64,000 nucleotides of DNA from Hyphomicrobiales bacterium (GCA_900466745.1 UBNE01000023.1:51111-115110), one strand, 5' to 3'. Shown: positions 54,178-63,548, numbered from the stretch's first letter. Numbers and translations: made by a program. Notes: generated from the sequence alone by a model not told the origin.

Positions 54178-55167
54178 TTACAGCGGCTTTTTGATCGCTT
54201 TAGCGATGACGCCGACGATTCCTTCTCGGAAGAGGAGGACGCATGCGACGAAGATGACGCCCTGGATGACGGTGACCCAGGCTCCGAGGGTTGCGAGGTA
54301 GTTCTGCATGGTGACCATGACGATGGCGCCGACGATCGGTCCGAAGACGGTTCCGAGCCCGCCGACCAGGGTCATCAGCACGACCTCGCCTGACATGGTC
54401 CAGTAGACGTCGGTGAGCGAGGCGAGCTGGAAGACGATGGCCTTGGTCGCGCCGGCGAGGCCGGCGAGCGCGGCCGAGAGCACGAAGACCATGAGCTTGT
54501 ACTGGTTGGCGCGGTAGCCGAGCGAGATGGCGCGGGGTTCGTTGTCGCGGATCGCCTTGCAGATCTGGCCGAAGGGGGAGTGGATGATGCGGTAGATCGC
54601 CAGCAGCCCGGCCATGAAGATGGCGGCGACGAGCCAGTAGAGGGCGCGGTCGTCGGTGAGGTCGAGGAGGCCGAGGAGCTTGCCGCGCGGCACCGCCTGG
54701 ATGCCGTCCTCGCCGCCGGTGAAGCGCGGCGTCTGCAGCGAGAAGAAGAACACCATCTGCGCCAGCGCCAGCGTGATCATGGCGAAGTAGATGCCCTGGC
54801 GGCGGATGGCGAGCGCGCCGAAGACGGTGCCGAGCCCGGCGGCGACGGCGGTGCCGAGCAGGATCGCGAGTTCCGGGGTCAGGCCCCAGTTCTTGGCGGT
54901 ATAGGCGCAGACATAGCTCGCCATCCCGAAATAGGCGGCATGGCCGAAGGAGAGCAGGCCGCCATAGCCGAGCAGCAGGTTGAAGGCGAGCGCGAACAGC
55001 GCGAAGCACAAAACCTTCATCACGAAGACCGGATAGGCGACGAAGGGGGCGACGACGAGCGCCGCGGCGATGCCGATCAGGATGGCGCGGTGCAGCCGGG
55101 CGGTGCCGTCGTCGGTCTCGGCGAGGGCGGCGCCGGCGGGAGCTTCGGAGGTCGCGAGATCGGTCAT
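54178..55167 (-). CDS. livM: Branched-chain amino acid-type ABC transporter permease LivM
   Basis: The 329-residue protein has about eight membrane segments. NLLLGYGGLLSFGHAAYFGMASYVCAYTA is the LivM signature, and YKLMVFVLSAALAGLAGATKAIVFQLASLTDVYW the second. It forms the channel with LivH. Start ATG 55167 lies 11 bases after the livH stop, so they are coupled. It is the last gene of the operon. Confidence 0.94.
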   Translation of the reverse strand: MTDLATSEAPAGAALAETDDGTARLHRAILIGIAAALVVAPFVAYPVFVMKVLCFALFALAFNLLLGYGGLLSFGHAAYFGMASYVCAYTAKNWGLTPELAILLGTAVAAGLGTVFGALAIRRQGIYFAMITLALAQMVFFFSLQTPRFTGGEDGIQAVPRGKLLGLLDLTDDRALYWLVAAIFMAGLLAIYRIIHSPFGQICKAIRDNEPRAISLGYRANQYKLMVFVLSAALAGLAGATKAIVFQLASLTDVYWTMSGEVVLMTLVGGLGTVFGPIVGAIVMVTMQNYLATLGAWVTVIQGVIFVACVLLFREGIVGVIAKAIKKPL

Positions 55168-55178
55168 GTCGAAAACTC

Positions 55179-56066
55179 TCAGGCCGGGCGGCCGAACAGG
55201 CCGGCGGGCTTCACCAGCAGTACCAGCACCATGATGACGAAGATCACGGTCGAGGAGGCTTCCGGATAGAACACCTTGGTCAGGCCCTCGACCAGGCCGA
55301 GCGCGAAGCCGGTGACGATGGCGCCCATGATCGAGCCCATGCCGCCGATCACCACCACCGCGAAGACGACGATGATGAGGTCGCCGCCCATGTTCGGGTT
55401 GACCGAATAGACCGGCGCGGCGAGCACCCCGGCGAAGGCGGCCAGCGCCACGCCGAAGCCGTAGGTCAGCGTCACCAGCAGCGGCACGTTGATGCCGAAG
55501 GCCTGGGTCAGGGTCGGGTTCTCGGTGGCGGCGCGCAGATAGGCGCCGAGCCTGGTTTTCTCGATCAGGAACCAGGTCGCCAGGCAAACCGCGAGCGAGG
55601 CGACGATCACCCAGGCCCGGTAGTTCGGCAGGAACATGAAGCCGAGATTCTGCCCGCCCGCAAGCTGTGGCGGGATGCCGTAGGGCAGGCCCGACGAGCC
55701 GTACTGGTTGCGGAACAGCCCCTGGATGATCAGCGCCAGCCCGAAGGTCAGCAGCAGCCCGTAGAGATGGTCGAGATGACTGATGCGCTTCAGCAGCAGC
55801 CGCTCGATCACGACGCCGACGGCGCCGACCACGATCGGCGCCAGCACCAGCGCGAACCAGTAGTTCAGCCCGAGATAGTTCAGCGCCATCCAGGCGACGA
55901 ACGCCCCCATCATGTACTGCGCGCCATGGGCGAAGTTGATGATGTTCAAAAGCCCGAAGATCACCGCCAGGCCGAGGCTCAGAATGGCGTAGAACGAGCC
56001 GTTGATCAGGCCCAGCAGAACCTGGCCGAACAGCGCCTGCGGCGGAATCCCTAATAGCTCGAACAT
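55179..56066 (-). CDS. livH: Branched-chain amino acid-type ABC transporter permease LivH
   Basis: The 295-residue protein has eight predicted membrane segments. GLINGSFYAILSLGLAVIFGLLNIINFAHGAQYMMGAFV is the family start and AGVLAAPVYSVNPNMGGDLIIVVFAVVVIGGMGS the late motif. It pairs with LivM. The gene lies after the binding-protein gene and a strong hairpin. Confidence 0.95.
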   Translation of the reverse strand: MFELLGIPPQALFGQVLLGLINGSFYAILSLGLAVIFGLLNIINFAHGAQYMMGAFVAWMALNYLGLNYWFALVLAPIVVGAVGVVIERLLLKRISHLDHLYGLLLTFGLALIIQGLFRNQYGSSGLPYGIPPQLAGGQNLGFMFLPNYRAWVIVASLAVCLATWFLIEKTRLGAYLRAATENPTLTQAFGINVPLLVTLTYGFGVALAAFAGVLAAPVYSVNPNMGGDLIIVVFAVVVIGGMGSIMGAIVTGFALGLVEGLTKVFYPEASSTVIFVIMVLVLLVKPAGLFGRPA

Positions 56067-56203
56067 GCGTGGCTCAATGTATGGCTCGATCGAAAGGTGG
56101 GGGACGTCCGGAACGGTTCCCGCCCCGCTGCCCTCGGGCCGCCGCGCCCGCCGGAGCCGGGCGCGCTCCGGCCGCGGCGGCGAGCCGGCGGTCGCTTGCG
56201 GCG

Positions 56204-56230
56204 CCGTTCCCGGAGCCTGTCCGGGAACGG
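56204..56230 (-). terminator. Perfect hairpin between livK and livH
   Basis: CCGTTCCCGGA (56204-56214) and TCCGGGAACGG (56220-56230) pair over 11 bases around GCCTG. It lies 23 bases after the livK stop in a 186-base gap otherwise free of genes. As in other uptake operons it may stabilise the binding-protein message or attenuate read-through to the permeases. Confidence 0.6.
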
Positions 56231-56252
56231 CCTTGGCCGCTATCCGCCGGGG

Positions 56253-57455
56253 CTACTTGACCAGCGGGCAGCCGGTCTCGGCCAGCGGCTGGAAGGCCTG
56301 CTCGGCCGGCAGCACAGCGATCTGCTTGTAGAGATCCCATTCGCCCTTCGACTCGGAGGGCTTCTTGACCTCGTAGAGATACATGTCGTGCATCTTGCGG
56401 CCGTTGGGGCGGATGCTGCCCTTGCCGAAGAGCGGGTCGTCCGTCGGCATCTCCTTCATCTTGGCCATGACGGTCGCCGTATCCTTGCTCTTGGTGGCCT
56501 CGACCGCCTTGAGATAGTGCAGGAAGCCGGCATAGACGCCCGCCTGCACCATGGTCGGCATCTTGCCGTTGTTGAGCTTGGCGAAGCGCTGCGACCAGGC
56601 GCGGGTCTGGTCGTCGCGGTCCCAGTAGAAGGATTCGGTCAGCACCAGCCCCTGCGCCGCCTGCAGGCCGAGCGCATGGACGTCGCTGACGAAGACCAGC
56701 AGGCCCGCGAGCTTCTGGCCGCCGGCGACGATGCCGAACTCGCCCGCCTGCTTGATCGCGTTGGTGGTGTCGCTGCCGGCATTCGCCAGCCCGATGACCT
56801 TGGCCTTCGAAGCTTGCGCCTGCAGCAGGAAGGACGAGAAGTCGGTGCCCGGGAACGGCGTCTTCACCGAGCCCAGCACCTTGCCGCCGGCCTTCTTGAT
56901 GATCTCGGTCGCGTCGCGTTCCAGCGCATGGCCGAAGGCGTAGTCGGCGGTCAGGAAGAACCAGGTGTCGCCGCCCGCCTTCACCATGGCGCCGCCGGTC
57001 CCCTGCGCCAGCGCATAGGTGTCGTAGGTCCAGTGGATGGTGTTGGCGTTGCAGGCCTTGCCGGTGAGGTCGGAGGCGCCGGCGCCCGAGTTGATGTTGA
57101 TCTTGTTCTTTTCCTTGGTGATCTGGCTCACCGCCAGCGCCACCGAGGAGGTCGGCACGTCGAGGATCAGGTCGACGCCGTCTTGGTCGTACCATTGCCG
57201 GGCGATGGTCGAGCCGACATCCGGCTTGTTCTGGTGGTCGGCCGAGACGATCTCGACCTTGATGCCCTTCTCGGCGGCCTTGAAGTCCTCGACCGCCATG
57301 CGCGCGGCGATGACCGAGCCTTCGCCGGCGAGGTCGGCATAGATGCCGGAGCGGTCGTTGAGCACGCCGGCCTTGACCGAGATCTGCTGCGCGAAAGCGG
57401 GGCTCGCCAGCAATGCGGCGAGCGCGCCCGTCGCGAGGAACGTCCTGAGCTTCAT
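56253..57455 (-). CDS. livK: Branched-chain amino acid-type ABC transporter, substrate-binding protein
   Basis: The 400-residue protein has a signal peptide (MKLRTFLATGALAALLASPAFAQ) and a type I periplasmic binding fold (ISVKAGVLNDRSGIYADLAGEGSVIAARMAVEDF). Its pocket region (VLNDRSGIYADLAG) differs from the canonical leucine-binding protein, so the ligand could be another amide, amino acid or aromatic acid. GGGAG lies eight bases before ATG 57455. It sits between livF and livH. Confidence 0.92.
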   Translation of the reverse strand: MKLRTFLATGALAALLASPAFAQQISVKAGVLNDRSGIYADLAGEGSVIAARMAVEDFKAAEKGIKVEIVSADHQNKPDVGSTIARQWYDQDGVDLILDVPTSSVALAVSQITKEKNKININSGAGASDLTGKACNANTIHWTYDTYALAQGTGGAMVKAGGDTWFFLTADYAFGHALERDATEIIKKAGGKVLGSVKTPFPGTDFSSFLLQAQASKAKVIGLANAGSDTTNAIKQAGEFGIVAGGQKLAGLLVFVSDVHALGLQAAQGLVLTESFYWDRDDQTRAWSQRFAKLNNGKMPTMVQAGVYAGFLHYLKAVEATKSKDTATVMAKMKEMPTDDPLFGKGSIRPNGRKMHDMYLYEVKKPSESKGEWDLYKQIAVLPAEQAFQPLAETGCPLVK

Positions 57456-57518
57456 CGTCGTTCTCCCTCTGAGAATGTCGGCGTTGGCCGGTTTTTTCCG
57501 TTGCGGGGCCTGCGCGGG

Positions 57519-58265
57519 TCAGACCCCGAGATAGCGGTGGAGCTTGTCGATATTGGCGTCGAGCTCGGCGTTCGGGATCATGTCGACGACCTTGCCCTGC
57601 TCGACGACGTAGTGGCGGTCGGCGACGGTCTGGGCGAAGCGGAAGTTCTGCTCGACCAGGATGATGGTGAAGCCCTCGCGCTTGAGCTCGGCGATGGTGC
57701 GGCCGATCTGCTCGATGATGACGGGGGCGAGGCCCTCGGTCGGCTCGTCGAGCAGGAGCAGATGCGCGCCGGTGCGCAGGATGCGGCCGATGGCGAGCAT
57801 CTGCTGCTCGCCGCCGGAGAGCTTGGTGCCCTGGCTGCGCAGCCGCTCCTTCAGGTTGGGGAACAGCGTGAAGATGCGCTCCAGCGAGAGCCCGCCCTCG
57901 CGGATTTTCGGCGGCAGCATCAGGTTCTCCTCGACCGAGAGCGAGGAATAGATGCCGCGCTCCTCCGGCACGAAGCCGATGCCGAGCCGGGCGATGGCGC
58001 GCGAGGGCAGGTCGATCGTCTCCTTGCCCTCCAGCGCGACCGAGCCCTTGCGCTTGCCGATCACGCCCATGATCGACTTCAGCGTCGTCGTCTTGCCGGC
58101 GCCGTTGCGGCCGAGCAGCGTCACCACCTCGCCCGGCGCGACATCGAAATCGATGCCGTGCAGCACATGGCTCTCGCCATACCAGGCCTCGAGCCCGCGC
58201 ACCGTCAGCAGCGGGGCGGCGCCTGCGGCACCGGCCGGCGCCCTTGCCGCCTCAGTGATGGCCAT
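57519..58265 (-). CDS. livF: Branched-chain amino acid-type ABC transporter, ATP-binding protein LivF
   Basis: The 248-residue ATPase has Walker A GRNGAGKTT, signature LSGGEQQMLAIGRIL, Walker B LLLLDEPTEGL and switch ILVEQNFR. The tail HRYLGV is typical of LivF. It pairs with LivG to energise LivHM. The start ATG 58265 overlaps the livG stop by 14 bases. Confidence 0.95.
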   Translation of the reverse strand: MAITEAARAPAGAAGAAPLLTVRGLEAWYGESHVLHGIDFDVAPGEVVTLLGRNGAGKTTTLKSIMGVIGKRKGSVALEGKETIDLPSRAIARLGIGFVPEERGIYSSLSVEENLMLPPKIREGGLSLERIFTLFPNLKERLRSQGTKLSGGEQQMLAIGRILRTGAHLLLLDEPTEGLAPVIIEQIGRTIAELKREGFTIILVEQNFRFAQTVADRHYVVEQGKVVDMIPNAELDANIDKLHRYLGV

Positions 58266-59019
58266 GACCGCCTCCCGAGCCGATATAGGCCTCGACCACC
58301 CGCGGGTCCTTCGAGACGCCGGCATAGTCGCCCTCCGCCAGCACCTGCCCGCGCGCCAGCACGGTGATGCGGTCGCACAGCGAGGCGACGACCGAGAGAT
58401 TGTGCTCGACCATCAGGATGGTGCGCTGCGCCGAGACCTTGCGGATCAGCGTCTCGATGCGGTCGATGTCCTCGCGCCCCATCCCGGCCATCGGCTCGTC
58501 GAGCAGCAGCATCTCGGGATCGAGCGCCAGCGTCGTGGCGATCTCCAGCGCCCGCTTGCGCCCGTAGCTGAGCTCGCCCGCGCTCAGCTCCCGGAACGGC
58601 GTCAGCCCGACCGCCTCGACCAGCGCCTCCGCCTCGGCGTCGAGGCTCTTCAGCCGGCGCTCCGAGCGCCAGAAGTCGAAGGAGTCGCCGCGCTTGCGCT
58701 GCAGGGCGATGCGGACATTGGTCTTGACCGAGAGCTGCGGGAACACCGCCGAGATCTGGAACGAGCGCACCAGCCCGAGCCGCGCGATCTCGGCCGGCTT
58801 CTCGCGCGTGATGTCGCGCCCGTTATAGACGATCGTCCCCCGCGTCGGCGCAAGGAACTTGGTCAGCAGATTGAAGCACGTCGTCTTCCCCGCCCCGTTC
58901 GGACCGATCAGCGCATGGATCGACCCGCGCCTCACCTTCAGGTCGACCCCGCTCACAGCCCGGAAGCCGGCAAACTCCTTGGTTAACCCTGCTGTCGACA
59001 GAATAATGTCTTCAGCCAT
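58252..59019 (-). CDS. livG: Branched-chain amino acid-type ABC transporter, ATP-binding protein LivG
   Basis: The 255-residue ATPase has Walker A GPNGAGKTT, signature LSYGRKRALEIATTLAL, Walker B LLLDEPMAGM and switch LMVEHNLSVV. VSGVDLKVRRGSIHALIG and VVEAYIGSGG are typical. It is the first gene of the operon livG-livF-livK-livH-livM. Confidence 0.95.
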   Translation of the reverse strand: MAEDIILSTAGLTKEFAGFRAVSGVDLKVRRGSIHALIGPNGAGKTTCFNLLTKFLAPTRGTIVYNGRDITREKPAEIARLGLVRSFQISAVFPQLSVKTNVRIALQRKRGDSFDFWRSERRLKSLDAEAEALVEAVGLTPFRELSAGELSYGRKRALEIATTLALDPEMLLLDEPMAGMGREDIDRIETLIRKVSAQRTILMVEHNLSVVASLCDRITVLARGQVLAEGDYAGVSKDPRVVEAYIGSGGGHGHH

Positions 59020-59412
59020 GCGAAATAGCGGCCTTCATTGGGCTGATCTTTCTTGATTTAACGTTTCCCCTTGCATGGCATGCTGCACCGCGTTCAAGGC
59101 ATAAGTCAACGCTTCGCGCCGCCGCAAACCCCCTCCTGCGGCCATTTCATCCTTTTGTCTGATAGGCTTCCCCCTCCGAACGGGGGGTGTCGGGCGCCGC
59201 GCCTGCGCGCAGACTGGCATCGTAGCGGAAGGGGTGGATTTCCGGTTGAACCCGCCCGCCACGGCCTGCGACGAACGGGAGCCGGTTTACCGGCCGGAGC
59301 GGTTGCGGTATATGCCGCCCTCTTCGACCCCGCTGTTTCGATATTTCAACCGTATCGTGGCGGAAGGCCGCCATCGGTGGTGTCGGCGCCACGCTAGAGC
59401 TGGGAGGTTGTC
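59020..59412. other. 393-base divergent region between livG and the caspase-like gene
   Basis: It holds the livG promoter on one side and the caspase-like promoter on the other. An AT-rich stretch at 59046-59070 (TTTCTTGATTTAACGTTTCCCC) lies just upstream of livG. No open frame resembles a gene. GGGGGTG and CCCCCTC short repeats occur in the middle. Confidence 0.5.
59286..59314 (+). promoter_or_regulatory. Possible promoter of the caspase-like gene
   Basis: TTTACC (59286-59291) and TATATG (59309-59314) are exactly 17 bases apart, each matching the sigma-70 consensus at four of six positions. It lies about 100 bases before GTG 59413. Confidence 0.4.
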
Positions 59413-61068
59413 GTGAGCTTCGCGACTCGGATTGCGGCATTCCGTGTTCGGCTGGCCGCGGCCTTTGCGCTGGTGGTCTGCGGCTCGGCCCTGGCTTCGG
59501 GGGCCGAGGCGGCCCTGCCCGAGCGCCGCGTCGCGCTCGTCATCGGCAACAGCGCCTATACGGCGGTGCCGCCGCTGGCCAACCCGATGCGGGACGCCAA
59601 GGGCGTCTCCGCGGCGCTCAAGCGCCTCGGCTTCGAGGTCGTCGAGGGCTACGACCTCAAGATGGACGACATGACCAATGTCGTGCGCCAGTTCGCCCAG
59701 AAGCTCGACGGCGCCAAGGCCGGGCTGGTCTATTATGCCGGCCACGGCATCGCGGTCGGCGACGAGAACTACCTGATCCCGGTCGACGCCTCGCTGCGCT
59801 CCGAGGCCGATCTCGATTTCCGCGCGGTCAACGTCCAGCTCGTGCTGCGCCAGATGCAGCGCGACGAGCGGGTCAACATCGTCATCCTCGACGCCTGCCG
59901 CGACAATCCCTTCGCCGCCCAGCTCGCGGCTAAGTCGCGCGCCGTCACCCGCGGCCTGACGCCGATCGAGACGCAGTCGGCCTCCGGCATCCTGATCGCC
60001 TTCGCCACCGATCCGCGCGCCACGGCGCTGGACGGCGAGCGCGACGGGCACAGCCCCTTCACCGATGCGCTGCTCAAGCATATCGAGACCCCCGAGGTCT
60101 CGATCACGACGGTGATGGACCGGGTCCGCGCCGATGTCTGGGAAGCGACCGGCAAGAAGCAGAAGCCCTGGACGAACTCCTCGATCATCGGCGAGTTCAA
60201 GCTCAATCCGACGGTGAAGCTGGCCTCCGCCGACCCGACCGATGCGAGCGCGGCCAAGGCGATCAACGCGGCCGTTCCCGCGCCGGCGATGCCGTCGGCG
60301 CCGGTCTTCGACCGCAGCCAGATCGACATCAAGACCTGGGAGGCGGCCGAGCGCGGCAATTCCGCCGCCGACTACCGCGCCTATCTCGACGCCTTCCCCT
60401 CCGGCCAGTTCGCGACCTTCGCGCGCAACCGGCTGGCGAGCCTGGAGGCGGCGACCCCGCCGGCCAACGCCGCCGGCGCCGTCGCGGCCGCGACCCCGGG
60501 CGTGACCGACGAGGCGCTCAAGGCCGAGACCGGCACCGCCCAGACCGAGACCGCGATGAAGCTCGACGCCAAGGCCCGCCGCGAATTGCAGACCCGCCTG
60601 CGCGCCAGCGGCTTCCAGCCGGGCAAGCTCGCCGCGAGCTTTGGGCCGAGCCAGCGCAAGGCGATCCTGGAGTGGCAGAAGTCGCGCGGCATCCCGGAGA
60701 CCGGCTTCCTGACCGCGCTGCAGGCGACGGCGCTGCGCGAGCAGAGCGAGCCGGCCTATCAGCGCCTGCTCGCGGACGAGGCCAAGGCCGCCGCCGAGAA
60801 GAAGAGCCGGGCGGCCGATCGCGGCAGGGCCGGCAAGACCCGCGGCGGCGTCGCCGATGCGGGCGAGGAGATGTATCAGCGCGACCTCGCCCGCGAGCGC
60901 GGCGTCGCCTATCAGGGCCCCGCCGGCCAGCGTGCCGTCGGCACCACCAGCTCGGGCTATCAGGGGCGCGTGCGCCAGCGCGGCGGTGCCTCTTCCGATT
61001 CGGCCGGGGCGGCCGCCATCGGCTCGATCATCGGCGGCGCCATCATGGGCGGCATCCTCGGCCGCTGA
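59413..61068 (+). CDS. Caspase-like (peptidase C14) protein with peptidoglycan-binding-like and glycine-zipper segments
   Basis: The 551-residue protein starts at GTG 59413, with GGGAGG six bases upstream. A signal-like segment (residues 11-32) precedes the caspase p20 domain with catalytic His111 (YYAGHG) and Cys162 (LDACRD). Residues about 390-450 look like a peptidoglycan-binding repeat (LQTRLRASGFQPGKLAASFGPSQRKAILEWQKSRGIPETGFLT). The end is a Gly-rich zipper (IGSIIGGAIMGGILGR). Bacterial members are Arg-directed proteases with poorly known targets; here the location is probably periplasmic or cell-surface. Confidence 0.88.
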   Translation: MSFATRIAAFRVRLAAAFALVVCGSALASGAEAALPERRVALVIGNSAYTAVPPLANPMRDAKGVSAALKRLGFEVVEGYDLKMDDMTNVVRQFAQKLDGAKAGLVYYAGHGIAVGDENYLIPVDASLRSEADLDFRAVNVQLVLRQMQRDERVNIVILDACRDNPFAAQLAAKSRAVTRGLTPIETQSASGILIAFATDPRATALDGERDGHSPFTDALLKHIETPEVSITTVMDRVRADVWEATGKKQKPWTNSSIIGEFKLNPTVKLASADPTDASAAKAINAAVPAPAMPSAPVFDRSQIDIKTWEAAERGNSAADYRAYLDAFPSGQFATFARNRLASLEAATPPANAAGAVAAATPGVTDEALKAETGTAQTETAMKLDAKARRELQTRLRASGFQPGKLAASFGPSQRKAILEWQKSRGIPETGFLTALQATALREQSEPAYQRLLADEAKAAAEKKSRAADRGRAGKTRGGVADAGEEMYQRDLARERGVAYQGPAGQRAVGTTSSGYQGRVRQRGGASSDSAGAAAIGSIIGGAIMGGILGR

Positions 61069-61090
61069 GCGATCCCAGCCGGGCGTTTCG

Positions 61091-61119
61091 CGAAAGCCGG
61101 CCTCAAGGGCCGGCTTTCG
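61091..61119. terminator. Perfect 12-bp hairpin between the caspase gene and the LysR remnant
   Basis: CGAAAGCCGGCC (61091-61102) pairs with GGCCGGCTTTCG (61108-61119) over a five-base loop. It is followed by TCGTTTCG on the plus strand. The stop codon of the LysR remnant lies in the loop, so the hairpin serves both strands. Confidence 0.7.
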
Positions 61120-61383
61120 TCGTTTCGGGGGCGGCCTGCGCCCCGGCGCAGAGCCGGGCGAGCGCGGCGGCGAAGCTGCGGGCGGCCGGCCCGAGCGGCT
61201 CGTCGAGGCGGTGGCCGAGATAGGTTTCCATCGGCAGCCGGGCCTGCCGGCCGAGCACGCCGGTCCCGACCCGCACCAGCCGCCCCCGCGCCAGATCCTC
61301 CGCCGCCAGCCAGCCCGGCAGCCGGCCCCAGCCCGGCGGGCGGGCGGCTGAAGCCTCCCGGCCCGCGAGCCCGTGCCGGCGCC
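61103..61383 (-). pseudogene. C-terminal remnant of a LysR-family regulator
   Basis: The minus-strand frame reads GWGRLPGWLAAEDLARGRLV, then RLPMETYLGHRLDEPLGPAARSFAAALARLC before TGA. This is the end of a LysR effector domain (the G-W-G-x-L-P turn and the last helix). The remaining three-quarters, including the HTH, is missing: upstream lies the end of cobB in another frame. It is a truncated leftover of a regulator gene, cut by a deletion or rearrangement. Confidence 0.75.
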
Positions 61384-62706
61384 TCAGCCGGCGGCCGCGA
61401 TGGCGTGGAAGAACGAGCCCGTGACATGGCCGCGCCGGCTGCCGGCCGCTGCCGGCGGCGAGCCATGCGGATCGCTCACCGTCGCGAAAGGCGGGTCCTC
61501 GCCCTGCGCGGCGATGCTGGCATAGTGGAATTCATGCCCGGTCAGCACCGTGCCGGCCGGGCCGAGCGGGCCTTCGGCCGCGAGCACGGCGCGGCGGTAG
61601 CCGAGATTCATCTTCCGTCTGGCGAAGGAGGTCTCGACCGAGAGCAGCCCGGCCATGGCGTGGATCGCGCCCGCGGCATCGGTCAGCCTGCGGCCGAGCA
61701 CCATGTAGCCGCCGCATTCGCCATGCACCGGCCGGGTCCCGGCGAAGCGTCTGAGCCCGTCGAGGAAGCGGCCGGCGGCCGCGATCCTGCCGGCATGCAG
61801 CTCGGGATAGCCGCCGGGCAGCCAGCAGGCGTCGCACTCCTCCGGCGGCGGATCGTCGGCGAGCGGCGAGAACGGCACCAGCGTGGCGCCCGCCGCGCGC
61901 CAGCCGGCCTCGACATGCGGATAGACGAAGGAGAAGGCGGCGTCGCGCGCGAGGGCGATCCGCCGGCCGGGCGCGGGCAGGGGCGGGAGGCCGCCGCCGG
62001 CCAGGGCGGGCAGCCGCGTCTCGCCGGCCAGGGCCAGCACCGCATCGAGGTCGACGGCGGCGGCGACGGCCTCGGCCAGGGCGTCGAGCCGGGCATGGAG
62101 ATCGGCCGTCTCGCCCGCCTGCACCAGCCCGAGATGGCGCTCGGGCAGGATCAGGCTCGCCTCGCGCGGCAGCGCGCCGAGCACGGGCAGGTCGATCCGC
62201 TCCAGGCCCTGCCGCACCAGCCGCTCGTGACGGGGGCTCGCGACCTTGTTGAGGATGACGCCGGCGATGCGGATGCGCGGGTCGTAGAGCTTGCAGCCGA
62301 GCGCCACCGCCGCCGCCGACTGCGCCGCGCCGGAGACGTCGACGACGAGCAGGACCGGCCATCCGGTCAGCGCGGCGATGTCGGCGCTGGCGCCGGTATG
62401 CCCCTCGGGGCCCGGCACGGCGTCGAACAGCCCCATCGAGCCCTCGGCGACGACGATGTCGGCTGCCAGCGCCGCCTCGCCGGCGATCCGCCCGAGCAGC
62501 CCGTCGCTCATGGCGTAGCTGTCGAGATTGGCGCTCGGCGCCCCGGTCGCGGCGGCGTGGAAGGCGGGGTCGATATAGTCCGGCCCGCATTTCAGCCCGC
62601 GCACGGTCAGACCGCGCCGGACCAGCGCCCGCTGCAGGCCGAGCGTGAGCGTGGTCTTGCCCGAGCCCGAGCGCGGGGCGGCGACGAGGAGTCCGCGCGC
62701 GCTCAC
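61384..62706 (-). CDS. cobB: Cobyrinate a,c-diamide synthase
   Basis: The 440-residue protein has an N-terminal P-loop (APRSGSGKTT, residues 9-18) of the dethiobiotin-synthetase-like fold and a C-terminal class I amidotransferase domain with Cys in VHGECGGYMVLGRRL and later His in GHEFHY. It amidates a and c side chains of hydrogenobyrinate with ATP and glutamine. It ends by a TGA that leaves the LysR remnant in another frame. It is the third gene after cobE and cobM. Confidence 0.95.
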   Translation of the reverse strand: MSARGLLVAAPRSGSGKTTLTLGLQRALVRRGLTVRGLKCGPDYIDPAFHAAATGAPSANLDSYAMSDGLLGRIAGEAALAADIVVAEGSMGLFDAVPGPEGHTGASADIAALTGWPVLLVVDVSGAAQSAAAVALGCKLYDPRIRIAGVILNKVASPRHERLVRQGLERIDLPVLGALPREASLILPERHLGLVQAGETADLHARLDALAEAVAAAVDLDAVLALAGETRLPALAGGGLPPLPAPGRRIALARDAAFSFVYPHVEAGWRAAGATLVPFSPLADDPPPEECDACWLPGGYPELHAGRIAAAGRFLDGLRRFAGTRPVHGECGGYMVLGRRLTDAAGAIHAMAGLLSVETSFARRKMNLGYRRAVLAAEGPLGPAGTVLTGHEFHYASIAAQGEDPPFATVSDPHGSPPAAAGSRRGHVTGSFFHAIAAAG

Positions 62707-62770
62707 GGGAAGCCCCTTGCGTCGTTGCGCGGTGCCTGGGCGACGAGGCCGTCCCGGGTTCGGCGAGCCG

Positions 62771-63535
62771 TCATGCGCCCCCTCGCGGCCGGAAGCGGCG
62801 GTCGTAGTCGATGGAGTAGAGGGCGCTCTCGCCGAAATCCGCGGAGCCCAGCGCCGGCCCGACCAGGATCAGGGCGGTGCGCTCCAGCGCGCTCGCCCGG
62901 ACCTGCGCCGCGATGCCGGCGAGATCGCCGCGCAGGACGGTCTCGTCCGGCCAGGTCGCGCGGAAGACCACGGCGACGGGGCAGTCCGCGCCGTAGAAGG
63001 GCGTCAGCTCGGCTGCGACCTGTTCGATCGCGTGGATCGAGAGATGGATGGCGAGCGTCGCCCCGGAGGCGGCGAAGGTCGCGAGCGTCTCCTTCTCCGG
63101 CATGGCCGAGGCGCGGCCCGAGGTGCGCGTCAGCACCAGCGACTGCGCCACGCCGGGCAGGGTCAGCTCGCGCTTCAGCGCGGCGGCGGCGGCGGCGAAG
63201 GCGGGCACGCCCGGCGTCACCGTATAGGGGATGGCGCGCGCATCGAGCCGGCGCATCTGCTCGGCCGTCGCGCTCCAGATCGAGAGGTCGCCGGAATGCA
63301 GCCGCGCCACGTCCTGCCCGGCCCGATGCGCGGCCTCCATCTCGGCGATGATCGCGTCGAGCGCGAGCGGGGCGGTGTCGACGATGCGGGCGCCGGGAGG
63401 GCACCAGCCCAGCATCGCCTGCGGGATCAGCGAGCCGGCATAGAGGCAGACCGGGCAGGTCGCGATCAGGTCGCGCCCGCGCAGCGTGATCAGGTCCGGC
63501 GCGCCGGGGCCGGCGCCGATGAAATGGACGGTCAT
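62771..63535 (-). CDS. cobM: Precorrin-4 C(11)-methyltransferase
   Basis: The 254-residue enzyme starts [56 protein letters not shown] and [37 protein letters not shown] are the later signatures of CobM. It methylates C-11 of precorrin-4 with SAM. Start ATG 63535 is 13 bases after the cobE stop, so the two are coupled. Confidence 0.95.
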   Translation of the reverse strand: MTVHFIGAGPGAPDLITLRGRDLIATCPVCLYAGSLIPQAMLGWCPPGARIVDTAPLALDAIIAEMEAAHRAGQDVARLHSGDLSIWSATAEQMRRLDARAIPYTVTPGVPAFAAAAAALKRELTLPGVAQSLVLTRTSGRASAMPEKETLATFAASGATLAIHLSIHAIEQVAAELTPFYGADCPVAVVFRATWPDETVLRGDLAGIAAQVRASALERTALILVGPALGSADFGESALYSIDYDRRFRPRGGA

Positions 63536-63548
63536 GCGCGGCGCGGGC

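Noticed and set aside
62703..62770. 23-codon tail (ARRTRDGLVAQAPRNDARGFP) in the gap between cobM and cobB
   Set aside because: It resembles translated intergenic repeats of the GTCATCCC type rather than a protein, and the gap is only 64 bases.
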